Origin: SIG673 sp045653945
GTDB lineage: Bacteria > Bacillota > Clostridia > Oscillospirales > CAG-272
DNA: 64,000 nt
Reading direction: 5' to 3'
Assembly (NCBI GenBank): GCA_045653945.1
Contig: JAZOML010000033.1
Coordinates: 24,253-88,252, forward strand
A model generated the notes under the pieces. The model was given only the letters and a program-made list of their open reading frames with translations, was not told the origin of the DNA and did not search any database. This document shows, one piece after another, positions 15,935 through 24,173 of this stretch. How positions within the stretch are numbered: the first letter of the stretch is position 1; each line of letters starts with the position of its first letter. A program made the position numbers and the translations under genes.

Positions 15935-16732
15935 TTATTTATCAAGCTCGGCGGAAAGCTCCTCCGCCCTTGCGGTACAAGCCTTCATTGCGTTTGAAAT
16001 GATACCGTCAAGCCCGTTTTCGTAAAATACGTTCATTGCTCTTTCGGTTGTGCCGTTTGGCGAGGTAACCATTTTTACAAGCTCGGCAGGAGTTTTGTCT
16101 GTGCTCATAATCATATCAGCCGACCCCTTCACCATTTCACAAATTGCAGAGGTGAGCTCGGGGCAATCCATACCCTGCGCCACTGCCTCTTTTATCATAC
16201 AGTCGATAATGTAGTAAATATATGCAGGAGCGCTAGACGTCGCAGCAATAACAGCGTTCATTTTATCCTCAGGAAGCTCGAAGATCTTTCCGCACGAGGC
16301 AAACGCATTTTTTATTGTTTCAAAATCGCTATCGCTTACAAGAGTATTTCTTGAAAGTGCAGTAACCCCCTTTCCAATAAGAAGGGGAGTGTTTGGCATT
16401 GTGCGTATAATCGCAACCTCCTTGCCAAGCGCCTTACAAATTGAGGAAATTTTTACACCTGCCGCAATAGATATGAAAACCTTATTATCAAGACAAACAT
16501 CGCTTTCTTTGATTTGTGAGAGTACGTCTTTAAAATTTTGCGGCTTTATTGCAAGGAAAATATAATCGGCGACCTCAACTGCTTTAGCTGAGGAGGGGGC
16601 GATAGCAACCGTATTTCCGAATTTTTCATACTGTACTGTGTTTGTATCGTAAACAGTTATATCGGCATCCTTCATACCGCCGATTATCGCATACGCCATA
16701 TTTCCTGCGCCTATAAACGAAAAGCGTTTCAT
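15935..16732 (-). CDS. proC: Pyrroline-5-carboxylate reductase
   Basis: Last step of proline synthesis: NAD(P)H reduction of 1-pyrroline-5-carboxylate. The 265 residues have the Rossmann motif FIGAGNMAYAIIGGM at residues 5-19, FLAIKPQNFKDVL near 73-85, RTMPNTPLLIGKG, and the dimer signature SSAPAYIYYIIDCM with a VTSPNGTTERAM segment, where the usual glycine-rich SPGGTT is SPNGTT. Length is normal. The start ATG 16732 follows a short AT-rich intergenic region divergent from the GNAT gene. Confidence 0.95.
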   Translation of the reverse strand: MKRFSFIGAGNMAYAIIGGMKDADITVYDTNTVQYEKFGNTVAIAPSSAKAVEVADYIFLAIKPQNFKDVLSQIKESDVCLDNKVFISIAAGVKISSICKALGKEVAIIRTMPNTPLLIGKGVTALSRNTLVSDSDFETIKNAFASCGKIFELPEDKMNAVIAATSSAPAYIYYIIDCMIKEAVAQGMDCPELTSAICEMVKGSADMIMSTDKTPAELVKMVTSPNGTTERAMNVFYENGLDGIISNAMKACTARAEELSAELDK

Positions 16733-16885
16733 TTTTCTATCTCCATTGATATAATATATATTTATAATATCATTTAATTTTTAATAATTCAACAAGTAAC
16801 CTAAAATTTTACAATTTACTAACTTATCGGCGGTAAAAAAATAATATAATATTTATAAAGAAAGCCTAGCAGGAGGGAGAGTACA

Positions 16886-17512
16886 GTGCTAACCGAATAT
16901 TTTAAAAGGTATACCGAAATTAAAACGGCTCGTCTTACTTTTCGCCGTCTTAAGGTAGAGGACGCCTCCGATATGTATGAATATGCCAGTCGTCCCGAAA
17001 CCACTGAGCACCTTCTTTGGCGTCCGCATACCGACGTTTCATTTACCGCACTGCTTCTTAAAAATTTACAAAGACAGTATGCAGACGGAGAGTTTTTTGA
17101 TTTTGCTGTAATTTGGAATGAAAACGGCAAAATGATAGGGACGTCCGGCTTTACCGCATATGAGCCAAAGGATAGAACTGCGGAAATCGGCTACGTGCTT
17201 AACCCCAATTATCACGGGCGTGGGATTGCTACGGAGTGCCTTTCGGTAATGATGGATTTTGCGTTCACAAGGCTTAACGTCGATAGAGTGGAGTGTAGAT
17301 ACCTTGTCGGAAATGATGCCTCGCTTCGTGTAATGCAAAAGTGCGGTATGACCCACGAGGGCATAAAGGGGCAATATTATGTTAAGGGTAAATATCGTGA
17401 TTACGGTGCGTGTGCCATATCAAAGGAAGAATACTTTGGTATGAAAAAAGAGATAAAATATGAGGTAAAACTCGGCAGAGGACTGCTTTACCGACTTTTT
17501 CATAAAAATTAA
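16886..17512 (+). CDS. GNAT family N-acetyltransferase (RimJ/RimL type)
   Basis: Acetyl-CoA-dependent acetyltransferase, 208 residues. The N-terminal TARLTFRRLKVEDASDMYEYASRPE segment and the acetyl-CoA loop VLNPNYHGRGIATECLSVMMDFAF, followed by VECRYLVGNDASLRVMQKCGM, are typical of the RimJ/RimL subgroup. The acceptor could be a protein N-terminus, an amino acid or an antibiotic and cannot be told. Start is GTG at 16886, with a very strong AGGAGGGAG site six bases upstream. The C-terminal ~30 residues extend beyond the domain. Confidence 0.88.
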   Translation: MLTEYFKRYTEIKTARLTFRRLKVEDASDMYEYASRPETTEHLLWRPHTDVSFTALLLKNLQRQYADGEFFDFAVIWNENGKMIGTSGFTAYEPKDRTAEIGYVLNPNYHGRGIATECLSVMMDFAFTRLNVDRVECRYLVGNDASLRVMQKCGMTHEGIKGQYYVKGKYRDYGACAISKEEYFGMKKEIKYEVKLGRGLLYRLFHKN

Positions 17513-17585
17513 CAAATTAGCATTGAATTAACATAGTAAAAAGCATACAATAATAATGATAAATAAAAAAGGAATGGTAACAAAA

Positions 17586-17915
17586 ATGTATAACGTATTT
17601 CTTGAAGGTACAACAGCACCGGCAGACAGCGGTATGGGTTCTCTTATTATGATGGGTGTAATGGTCGCTCTTCTTATCGGCTTTATGGTATTTTCTTCCC
17701 GTAGATCCAAAAAGGAAAAGCGTCAGTATGAGGATATGCTTCAAAATCTCGCAGTTGGTGACGAGGTAACAACAATCGGCGGAATCATCGGAAGAATCGT
17801 TTCTATAAAGGGCGAAACAGTTCTTATCGAAACCGGACGCGACAGGGTAAAAATCAGATTTCTCCGCAGCGCAATAAAGAGCGTTGACGTTAAGGCAGAG
17901 GACGCAGCAAACTAA
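17586..17915 (+). CDS. yajC: Preprotein translocase subunit YajC
   Basis: YajC associates with SecDF in the Sec membrane complex. The protein has a short outside N-terminus, one transmembrane helix (LIMMGVMVALLIGFMVFS) and a cytoplasmic RRSKKEKRQYEDMLQNLAVGDEVTTIGGIIGRIV domain that is the family hallmark. I take ATG 17586 as start by alignment to the family. In-frame ATGs at 17556 and 17574 are possible, and the AAAAAAGGA site fits 17586 only with a long 12-nt spacer. A 16-bp inverted repeat follows before the next gene. Confidence 0.9.
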   Translation: MYNVFLEGTTAPADSGMGSLIMMGVMVALLIGFMVFSSRRSKKEKRQYEDMLQNLAVGDEVTTIGGIIGRIVSIKGETVLIETGRDRVKIRFLRSAIKSVDVKAEDAAN

Positions 17916-17927
17916 TAATAAAATTAA

Positions 17928-18005
17928 ATCAGCCTCATATTTTTTCCTTTTCCCGCATACATTTCAATAAAAAGAAAATGTGGGGATGCAAAATATGAGG
18001 CTGAT
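17928..18005 (+). repeat. 16-bp inverted repeat overlapping the next start codon
   Basis: ATCAGCCTCATATTTT (17928-17943) and its exact complement (17990-18005) can form a 16-bp stem enclosing 46 nt, with an inner ACATTT/AAATGT hairpin. The 3' arm contains the probable ATG (17995-17997) of the TIGR04086-like gene and is followed by ATTTTTT. It could be a terminator for yajC or a fold that hides the downstream start. Confidence 0.8.
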
Positions 18006-18405
18006 ATTTTTTAAAAAATTATTTTTAGCATTGCTTGTCGGTGCAATTACCTGCAGTGTGCTTTTACTTGTTTTTTCGGCAATACTTTCCCGTCAGGACG
18101 ATCCGAGTAAGCTTTTAGATGTATTTTCGGTAGCTTCACTGCTTGTGGGGGCGTTTGTTTGCGGAAAAATGTCAACTCTCGGACTTGAAGAAAAGGCTTT
18201 GCAGGGGATTTTATCGGGCGTGTGCTTTGCACTCCTTGTGCTACTCCCCTCGGTTTTGCTATCCGATTTTGGCGCTGGCTCACTTCTTAAACTGCTTACA
18301 ACGGTGATTATCGCATTTTCGGGTGCGATGCTCGGTGGCAAAAGTGGGGGACGCGTACGTTCCTCTAAAAAACGAAAGAACGTGGTAAAAAGATACGCAA
18401 GATAA
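17995..18405 (+). CDS. TIGR04086-like small membrane protein
   Basis: A 136-residue protein with four predicted membrane helices (about residues 8-30, 38-55, 66-90, 93-112) and a strongly basic C-terminal tail (RVRSSKKRKNVVKRYAR). The helix pattern and placement right after yajC fit the TIGR04086 family of Firmicutes, function unknown. I prefer ATG 17995, eight bases after GGGGA; GTG 17980 and ATG 17986 are alternatives. The start lies inside the 3' arm of a long inverted repeat. Confidence 0.72.
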   Translation: MRLIFFKKLFLALLVGAITCSVLLLVFSAILSRQDDPSKLLDVFSVASLLVGAFVCGKMSTLGLEEKALQGILSGVCFALLVLLPSVLLSDFGAGSLLKLLTTVIIAFSGAMLGGKSGGRVRSSKKRKNVVKRYAR

Positions 18406-18429
18406 ATTTTAAAGAAAAGGAAGTTGAAT

Positions 18430-19104
18430 ATGGTAAATATAGGAAACGATTGGGACGAAATTCTCGACGGCGAATTTGAAAAGGAATATTACCTGAAAAT
18501 AAGACAGATACTTAAAAACGAATATTTCAGTACAACGGTATTTCCGCCGATGCACGATATTTTCAATGCCCTTAAATATACCCCGAGAGAGAAGACCAAG
18601 GTGGTAATTTTGGGTCAGGACCCATATCATGAGGTAGGTCAGGCACACGGACTTTCCTTTTCGGTAAAAAAAGGAGTTAAAATTCCCCCGTCGCTTGTAA
18701 ATATCTATAAGGAGCTTAAAACCGATATCGGTATGAAAACACCAAATCACGGAGAGCTTACCTCTTGGGCAAAGCAGGGAGTTATGCTTCTTAACGCTAC
18801 TCTTACGGTGCGTGAGCATCAGGCAAATAGCCACCAGAATATCGGTTGGAGCATTTTCACCGACGAGATTATCAAAAAGCTTGACGAATGCGATAACCCA
18901 ATGGTCTTTATTTTGTGGGGCGGAAACGCTCGAAAAAAGAAATGCTACATAACCAATAAAAATCACCTGATACTAGAAAGTGCACACCCCTCACCCCTGT
19001 CCGCATATAACGGATTTTTCGGTTCACGCCCCTTTTCAAAGGCAAATAAATTCCTTGAAGAACACGGAGTTGAACCGATAAACTGGGCGTCGGTGCTTGA
19101 ATAA
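18430..19104 (+). CDS. ung: Uracil-DNA glycosylase
   Basis: Family 1 UDG that removes uracil from DNA to start base-excision repair. Motif A, GQDPYHEVGQAHGLSFSV, is at residues 62-79 with catalytic Asp64, and motif B, HPSPLSAYNGFFGSRPFSKAN, is near the C-terminus. Length (224) matches the family. ATG 18430 has AGGAAG six bases upstream; a TTG at 18424 in the same frame is less likely. The gene ends at a terminator shared with the converging AraC gene. Confidence 0.97.
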   Translation: MVNIGNDWDEILDGEFEKEYYLKIRQILKNEYFSTTVFPPMHDIFNALKYTPREKTKVVILGQDPYHEVGQAHGLSFSVKKGVKIPPSLVNIYKELKTDIGMKTPNHGELTSWAKQGVMLLNATLTVREHQANSHQNIGWSIFTDEIIKKLDECDNPMVFILWGGNARKKKCYITNKNHLILESAHPSPLSAYNGFFGSRPFSKANKFLEEHGVEPINWASVLE

Positions 19105-19107
19105 ATA

Positions 19108-19144
19108 AAAATGAGCTTAGTCAATCGACTGGGCTCATTTTTTG
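19108..19144. terminator. Terminator between ung and the AraC regulator
   Basis: AAATGAGC-TTAGTC / GACTGG-GCTCATTT hairpin with G-U pairs and an AATC loop, with a T tract on either strand, lies between convergent stops. Confidence 0.82.
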
Positions 19145-19146
19145 TT

Positions 19147-19980
19147 TTATGTAATTTTAAATGGGGTAGTGGCTTTTTGTTGCTCCATTATTTTTTTTGA
19201 TATTTTTTGCTTATTGCGGTATTCAGTGGGGGTAATACCAAGCACCCTTTTGAAGGTACGCATAAAATGTACGTCGTTTTTATAGCCGCAAAGCTCTGAA
19301 ATTTCCTTAATTTGAATATCGGTGCTGAAAAGCAGATATTTTGCGTATTCGATTCGGCTTGTCAAAATGTCAGTGGAAATAGTTGTGTTAAAAGTAGTCT
19401 TGTAAAGATGATGCAGGTGTGAGCGACTGATACTGAGATTAAGACAGATGCTTTCAATGCTCCAATCCTTGTCAGGATAGCTATATATATCGGAACGCAG
19501 CTTTGATAAAGCTTCATAGTATATTCCCTCACCGCTTGGCACAGGAGTTTTCCGAGATTCGGCAAGCTTTAATAGGATAAGTCTTAAAAAGAGGGAAACG
19601 GAGTCATCGGAATATAAGTTGTTTGAATAAAGCTCGTAGAAAACACTTTTTATCAGTGATGATAAAATAGAAGAATTGTGCGTTTGCAAAATGGTATCAA
19701 ACTCAACGCCGAGTGATTTGAGTTCGTCATACTCATTTTTATCAAGCTCAAAATGTATCCAATCGTTTATAAATTTATCTTTTGCTGCTCCGTATATCTG
19801 CGGAGTTCCTTTTTTATAAGCAATTACAGAGTCTTTTGGTGCTACTATGCGTTCTCCGTTTAATATAAAAAAGGCTTCTGTCTTTATTATAAGCAGTACG
19901 TAATCTCCCGAACCGTGCGGGCGGTTTACAACGAAGTCTGCGGAATGTGTGTACTTATATCCTGCGTTTACAACTTTCAT
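19147..19980 (-). CDS. AraC family transcriptional regulator
   Basis: A 277-residue regulator with an N-terminal cupin-type sugar-sensing part and a C-terminal pair of helix-turn-helix motifs. The domain is visible as WSIESICLNLSISRSHLHHLYKTTFNTTIS and IQIKEISELCGYKNDVHFMRTFKRVLGITPTEYR, the AraC signature. It lies 110 bp from, and divergent to, the GH51 arabinofuranosidase gene, so it probably controls that gene in response to an arabinose-containing signal (inference). Confidence 0.9.
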   Translation of the reverse strand: MKVVNAGYKYTHSADFVVNRPHGSGDYVLLIIKTEAFFILNGERIVAPKDSVIAYKKGTPQIYGAAKDKFINDWIHFELDKNEYDELKSLGVEFDTILQTHNSSILSSLIKSVFYELYSNNLYSDDSVSLFLRLILLKLAESRKTPVPSGEGIYYEALSKLRSDIYSYPDKDWSIESICLNLSISRSHLHHLYKTTFNTTISTDILTSRIEYAKYLLFSTDIQIKEISELCGYKNDVHFMRTFKRVLGITPTEYRNKQKISKKIMEQQKATTPFKIT

Positions 19981-20028
19981 ATAATTTCCCCATAGGACAA
20001 AATATCAGTTTTTATACATTATATATCA

Positions 20029-20057
20029 TTGCGTCAAATAAGTCAATAGTGTATAAT
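20029..20057 (+). promoter_or_regulatory. Candidate promoter for the GH51 gene
   Basis: TTGCGT, a 17-nt spacer and TATAAT (20052-20057) lie 34 nt before the start. The weak -35 fits a promoter that needs an activator. Confidence 0.55.
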
Positions 20058-20090
20058 CATATTGTATTCTAAAAAAGAGGTATAAAATAT

Positions 20091-21599
20091 ATGAAAGCAA
20101 AGCTTATAGTAAACAAAAATTATGAGATAGGGAAAATAGATGATAGAATATACGGTTCGTTTATCGAGCACCTCGGCAGAGCCGTTTACAGCGGCATTTA
20201 TGAGCCGACGCACGAAAGCGCAGACGATATGGGCTTCAGGGGTGACGTTATTGATATGGTAAAGCAGCTTAACGTCCCGATAGTGCGTTATCCCGGTGGT
20301 AACTTTGTGTCAGGCTACGAATGGGAAGACGGAACGGGAGATAAAACAAAGCGCCCGAAGCGTGCCGAGCTTGCTTGGGGTACAGTTGAAACTAACGAGG
20401 TCGGAATTGATGAATTTCAGGAGTGGGCAAGGCGTGCTAATTCCGAGGTAATGATGGCGGTAAACCTTGGCACAAGAGGACCTGCCGACGCCCAGCATCT
20501 GCTTGAATACTGTAACCTTAATACCGATACGAAATATGCAAAAATGCGTAAGGAAAACGGATTTGAAAAACCTTTTGGTATAAAAACGTGGTGTCTTGGT
20601 AACGAAATGGACGGACCGTGGCAGATATGCGGCAAAACCGCCGAGGAGTATGGCAGAATAGCCTGTGAAACGGCGAAAATTATGAAATTCACCGACCCGT
20701 CTATTGAACTTGTTGCATGTGGAAGCTCATTTCTCGAAATGCCGACCTTTGGGGATTGGGAGCTGACGGTTCTTGAGCATACCTACGATTACGTTGATTA
20801 TATTTCAATGCATCAATATTACCGAAATACAAAAAACAACGCCCCCGAATTTCTCGGCAAAAGCGTTATTATGAACAGATTTATAAAGGACGTTGCCTCG
20901 CTCTGTGATGCCGTTAAAGCAAAAAAACACTCAGATAAGACGATAAATATTTCGTTTGACGAGTGGAACGTATGGTATCACGTTCCTACAGCCGAAAAGG
21001 ATGCGCAGGGCAATGAAATTGAGCGTTGGTCGGTAGCACCGCATCAGCTTGAGGATATTTATACCTTTGAGGACGCTCTTGTTGTCGGTACACTTCTTAT
21101 GACCTTGCAAAACAATTGCGACAGAGTTAAGATGGCTTGTCTTGCACAGCTTGTAAACGTCATTGCACCCATAATGACCGAAAACGGCGGTAAGGCTTGG
21201 GCGCAAAGCATTTTCTATCCATTTATGTACGGTTCTATTAACGGAAGAGGCGCAGCTATGCGTATAATTAAGGAATGTGATAGCTATAAAACAAGCTACG
21301 CAGACGTGCCGTACCTTGAAAGCTCGGTAATACATAATGCTGAAAAAAGGACGTTAACTGTATTTGCGGTCAACCGCTCACTTGATGAGGATATGAGCCT
21401 TGACCTTAATTTTGAAAGCTTTGGTGATTGCAAAATAACGGAGCATATAGAGCTTTATCACGATGACCTTAAATCCACGAATAGCGCAGAAAAGCAATCC
21501 ATCGCACCCGCAAAGCGTGAAATACCCGATGTGTCATCGCAAAACCACAGTGTTTTACTTAAGAAGCATTCTTATAACGTAATTAAATTCACCTATTAA
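20091..21599 (+). CDS. GH51 alpha-L-arabinofuranosidase
   Basis: A 502-residue family GH51 enzyme that releases terminal arabinofuranose from arabinan or arabinoxylan oligosaccharides. It has no signal peptide, so it acts in the cytoplasm on imported oligomers. N-terminal IYGSFIEHLGRAVYSGIYEP is typical. The acid/base Glu is in CLGNEMDGPWQ and the nucleophile Glu in ISFDEWNVWYH; the all-beta C-terminal domain follows (TVFAVNRS). Standard length. Divergent AraC gene and downstream terminator make it a single-gene unit. Gene symbols abfA or arfA are used for homologues. Confidence 0.94.
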   Translation: MKAKLIVNKNYEIGKIDDRIYGSFIEHLGRAVYSGIYEPTHESADDMGFRGDVIDMVKQLNVPIVRYPGGNFVSGYEWEDGTGDKTKRPKRAELAWGTVETNEVGIDEFQEWARRANSEVMMAVNLGTRGPADAQHLLEYCNLNTDTKYAKMRKENGFEKPFGIKTWCLGNEMDGPWQICGKTAEEYGRIACETAKIMKFTDPSIELVACGSSFLEMPTFGDWELTVLEHTYDYVDYISMHQYYRNTKNNAPEFLGKSVIMNRFIKDVASLCDAVKAKKHSDKTINISFDEWNVWYHVPTAEKDAQGNEIERWSVAPHQLEDIYTFEDALVVGTLLMTLQNNCDRVKMACLAQLVNVIAPIMTENGGKAWAQSIFYPFMYGSINGRGAAMRIIKECDSYKTSYADVPYLESSVIHNAEKRTLTVFAVNRSLDEDMSLDLNFESFGDCKITEHIELYHDDLKSTNSAEKQSIAPAKREIPDVSSQNHSVLLKKHSYNVIKFTY

Positions 21600-21604
21600 A
21601 ATAA

Positions 21605-21641
21605 AAATGGGCAGAGCTAAAATTAAGCTCTGCCCGTTTTT
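21605..21641. terminator. Terminator between the GH51 gene and the ABC importer
   Basis: GGGCAGAGCT / AGCTCTGCCC hairpin with a 7-nt loop, with A and T tracts on the two sides, lies between convergent genes. Confidence 0.9.
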
Positions 21642-21646
21642 GTAAA

Positions 21647-22465
21647 TTATAAATTTGTTTTTCCGAGGAATGCCTGAAGTATTGGGCTTTTTGGATTGCC
21701 GAAAACCTCGTCCGGCGTACCTGCTTCTTCGATTACTCCGTTTGCCATAAAGATTACCTTATCTGCAACGTGTGCGGCAAATTCCATCTCGTGGGTTACG
21801 ACTATCATTGTGCTGTCGCTCGATTTCAGACCTCTGATTACGTTAAGAACCTCGCCCGTAAGCTCGGGGTCAAGAGCCGAGGTTGGCTCGTCAAAGCACA
21901 GTATATCGGGAGTAAGAGCAAGAGCTCTTGCAATAGCGGCTCTCTGCTGCTGACCGCCCGAAAGCTGACAGGGATAAAATCCCGCCTTTTCGGTAAGTCC
22001 AACCTTTTCAAGCAAAGCCATTGCCTTTTCGTTGAACTCGTCCTTTACCGCCGCCTTTTTTTCCTTGTACTCGGCCTTGGTGATTTCCTTTGCCTTATAC
22101 TGCTTTTTTAATTCGTCATAACGGAGCAGCTTTGCGGCGAGAGTTAAATTATCAAGCACCGTGTACTGCGGAAAGAGATTGAACTGCTGGAATACAAGCC
22201 CGAAATGAAGCCTGCGAAGACGCTTTTCGCTGTCGCTTAAATTCTTGTTTTCCTCGGCATCAAAATAGGTTTTTCCGTCTACGGTTATAGTACCCGTATC
22301 GGGAGTTTCAAGATAGTTAAGACAACGCAGAAGCGTCGTTTTACCGCTACCCGATGAGCCGATTATGGCAAGGACCTCACCCTTTTCAAGAGTGAAATTT
22401 ATACCCTTTAAAACCTCGGTATTATCAAAGCTTTTAAATATGTTTTGTACTTCAAGAAATGCCAT
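21647..22465 (-). CDS. Amino-acid ABC transporter ATP-binding protein
   Basis: ATPase subunit of a polar amino-acid importer, 272 residues. Walker A is GSSGSGKTTLLRC near residue 37, the Q loop is FQQFNLF, the signature is LSGGQQQRAAIARAL, Walker B is ILCFDEPTSALDPE, and the switch His is in VVTHEMEFA. There is an unusual charged insertion (about residues 110-140, KAKEITKAEYKEKKAAVKDEFNEK) in the helical region compared with GlnQ. It forms an operon with the permease and binding protein upstream. Confidence 0.93.
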   Translation of the reverse strand: MAFLEVQNIFKSFDNTEVLKGINFTLEKGEVLAIIGSSGSGKTTLLRCLNYLETPDTGTITVDGKTYFDAEENKNLSDSEKRLRRLHFGLVFQQFNLFPQYTVLDNLTLAAKLLRYDELKKQYKAKEITKAEYKEKKAAVKDEFNEKAMALLEKVGLTEKAGFYPCQLSGGQQQRAAIARALALTPDILCFDEPTSALDPELTGEVLNVIRGLKSSDSTMIVVTHEMEFAAHVADKVIFMANGVIEEAGTPDEVFGNPKSPILQAFLGKTNL

Positions 22466-22479
22466 TAAAATATCTCCGT

Positions 22480-22511
22480 TTTAAGGGACTGCCACAGACA
22501 GTCCCTTATGT
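22480..22511 (-). other. Intercistronic hairpin between permease and ATPase genes
   Basis: AGGGACTG / CAGTCCCT inverted repeat lies in the 48-nt gap between two genes of one operon. On the coding strand it is followed by TTAAAACGG rather than a T run, so it looks more like an mRNA-stabilising or processing structure than a terminator. Confidence 0.6.
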
Positions 22512-22513
22512 TT

Positions 22514-23158
22514 TTAAATTTTGTAGTAGCTTTGCTTTTTTTCAAGATATCCAAAGAGAAGTGTGAGAGCACCGACAAATATTAGATAGAATACCGCTGT
22601 GTAGAAGAGCGGCCATATCATAGCCTGTCCTGCAAGAAGTAGCTCCGCCTTTTTTATGACTTCGACAACCATAATAACACGAGCAAGAGCGGTATCCTTT
22701 ACAAGCGTGATAATTTCGTTGCCCATAGGGGGAATTATGCGCTTGAATACCTGTTGAAGCGTTACTCTTGTGAATATTTGGAATTTTGTCATCCCAAGGA
22801 CAAGTCCCGCCTCGGTTTGACCTATCGGAACTGCCTCGATACCAGCTCTGAAAATTTCAGAAAAATAGCAGGCGTAATTTATAATGAAGGCTACAAGAGC
22901 AGCGGGAAAACGGTCAAGTGAGCTAAGACCTATAAATCCCGGCACGTAGAATACAATAAATACCTGAAGCATCAGCGGAACACCGCGAATAATCCAAACA
23001 AAGACCTTTACCGCATAGCTTATCGGCTTAATTTTGGACATTGAGCCAAATGAAATAATAAGACCGAGTGGCAAAGCGAATACAAGCGTGAATAAGAAAA
23101 GCTCACAGGTAGTAGCAAAGCCTTCAAGAAGATATAGTGTTACGTCAATAAAGGACAT
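22514..23158 (-). CDS. Amino-acid ABC transporter permease
   Basis: Membrane subunit of the polar amino-acid importer, 214 residues with five or six helices. The permease-ATPase contact loop EAGLVLGMTKFQIFTRVTLQQVFKRIIPPMGNEI contains the EAA motif. RGVPLMLQVFIVFY is typical of the HisMQ family, which often works as a homodimer. Its start overlaps the stop of the binding-protein gene by one base (TAATG). Confidence 0.93.
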   Translation of the reverse strand: MSFIDVTLYLLEGFATTCELFLFTLVFALPLGLIISFGSMSKIKPISYAVKVFVWIIRGVPLMLQVFIVFYVPGFIGLSSLDRFPAALVAFIINYACYFSEIFRAGIEAVPIGQTEAGLVLGMTKFQIFTRVTLQQVFKRIIPPMGNEIITLVKDTALARVIMVVEVIKKAELLLAGQAMIWPLFYTAVFYLIFVGALTLLFGYLEKKQSYYKI

Positions 23159-23997
23159 TATTTTGCGGTTTTCTTAGCGAGAAGAGATGCGGTGATGGTT
23201 ACGTCATACTTAGTAGCGAGTGCTTCAAGCTTACCGTTGTTGAGGAGAACAAGGATAGCATCGTTAACCTTTTCAGCAAAGTCGCTGTTCTTTCTGAAGC
23301 CAACGGAGTACTCCTCGGTTTCAATTTGAATAGCGCTTGCCTTTACAAGATCGGGATAAGCACTTGTTCCGCACTTTTCATTTGCGAGAAGAACGTCAAC
23401 AACGATAAAGTCAACCTTACCTGCCTGAAGCTCGGTAAATGCATCAATCTGAGATGTAACAGGGAACTGCTTGTTTTCGTCAGTTACAACGGAGGTTGCA
23501 AAGGTTGCGCCTGCGGAGCCTGCCTCATAAGCTACCTTTTTGCCTGCAAGAGCGTCCTTTGAGGTGAAGCTTGCGAGGTCGCCGTTTCTTACAACTACGC
23601 ACTGTGCGTTGTCAAGATATGCGTAAGAGAAGGTAACCTTGTCGGAACGCTGAATTCCGTCATCGTCTGCGCAGTTGGAGGTGAAACCGTTCCAGAGGCA
23701 GTCTACCTTGTTACCGTTGAGTTCAAGGTACTTGTTGCCCCACTCAATAATTTGGAATTTTACCTCAACCCCGAGAACCTCAGCAACAAGCTGAGCAAAC
23801 TCGGTATCAAATCCGGTGAGGGTTGTGCCGTCCTCTGCATAGTAGTTCATAGGCTCGTAAATGGTCATACCAACGGTAAAGTAACCGTTCTGTTCAATAA
23901 CCTTCCAGTCCTCAACAACGGGGTCGCCACAGGAAACCATCGCAAATGCGCTAACACACATAAGAAGCGCAAGAGCGAGTGCCAAAATCTTTTTCAT
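23158..23997 (-). CDS. Amino-acid ABC transporter substrate-binding lipoprotein
   Basis: Extracytoplasmic binding protein of SBP family 3. ATG 23997 has AAAGGAG before it and gives a lipoprotein signal ending in SAFAMVSC, with lipidated Cys near residue 23; an in-frame start at 24087 would bury that signal. The family block TGFDTEFAQLVAEVLGVEVKF lies near residue 57, and the arginine-binding RSDKVTFS and later FRKNSDFAEKVNDAILVLL segments are present. Ligand identity (polar amino acid) is not resolvable. First gene of the importer operon. Confidence 0.92.
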   Translation of the reverse strand: MKKILALALALLMCVSAFAMVSCGDPVVEDWKVIEQNGYFTVGMTIYEPMNYYAEDGTTLTGFDTEFAQLVAEVLGVEVKFQIIEWGNKYLELNGNKVDCLWNGFTSNCADDDGIQRSDKVTFSYAYLDNAQCVVVRNGDLASFTSKDALAGKKVAYEAGSAGATFATSVVTDENKQFPVTSQIDAFTELQAGKVDFIVVDVLLANEKCGTSAYPDLVKASAIQIETEEYSVGFRKNSDFAEKVNDAILVLLNNGKLEALATKYDVTITASLLAKKTAK

Positions 23998-24090
23998 AAT
24001 TTTTTCTCCTTTGAAAAATAAAAAATATTCCGTCAATCTTTTTGGGATACTCAACTCGTTTTGGATGTCCCTTAAAAGCACTGACAACTT

Positions 24091-24119
24091 ATTATAGCAA
24101 TAATATTATAAAAAGTCAA
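24091..24119 (-). promoter_or_regulatory. Promoter of the amino-acid importer operon
   Basis: Minus-strand TTGACT (24119-24114), a 17-nt spacer and TATAAT (24096-24091). The untranslated leader is about 85 nt and no riboswitch was recognised in it. Confidence 0.75.
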
Positions 24120-24173
24120 GTGTTTTGCAAAAATATACGGTGTGTATTCATTTTTGCTAACTAGGGGTTAGAT

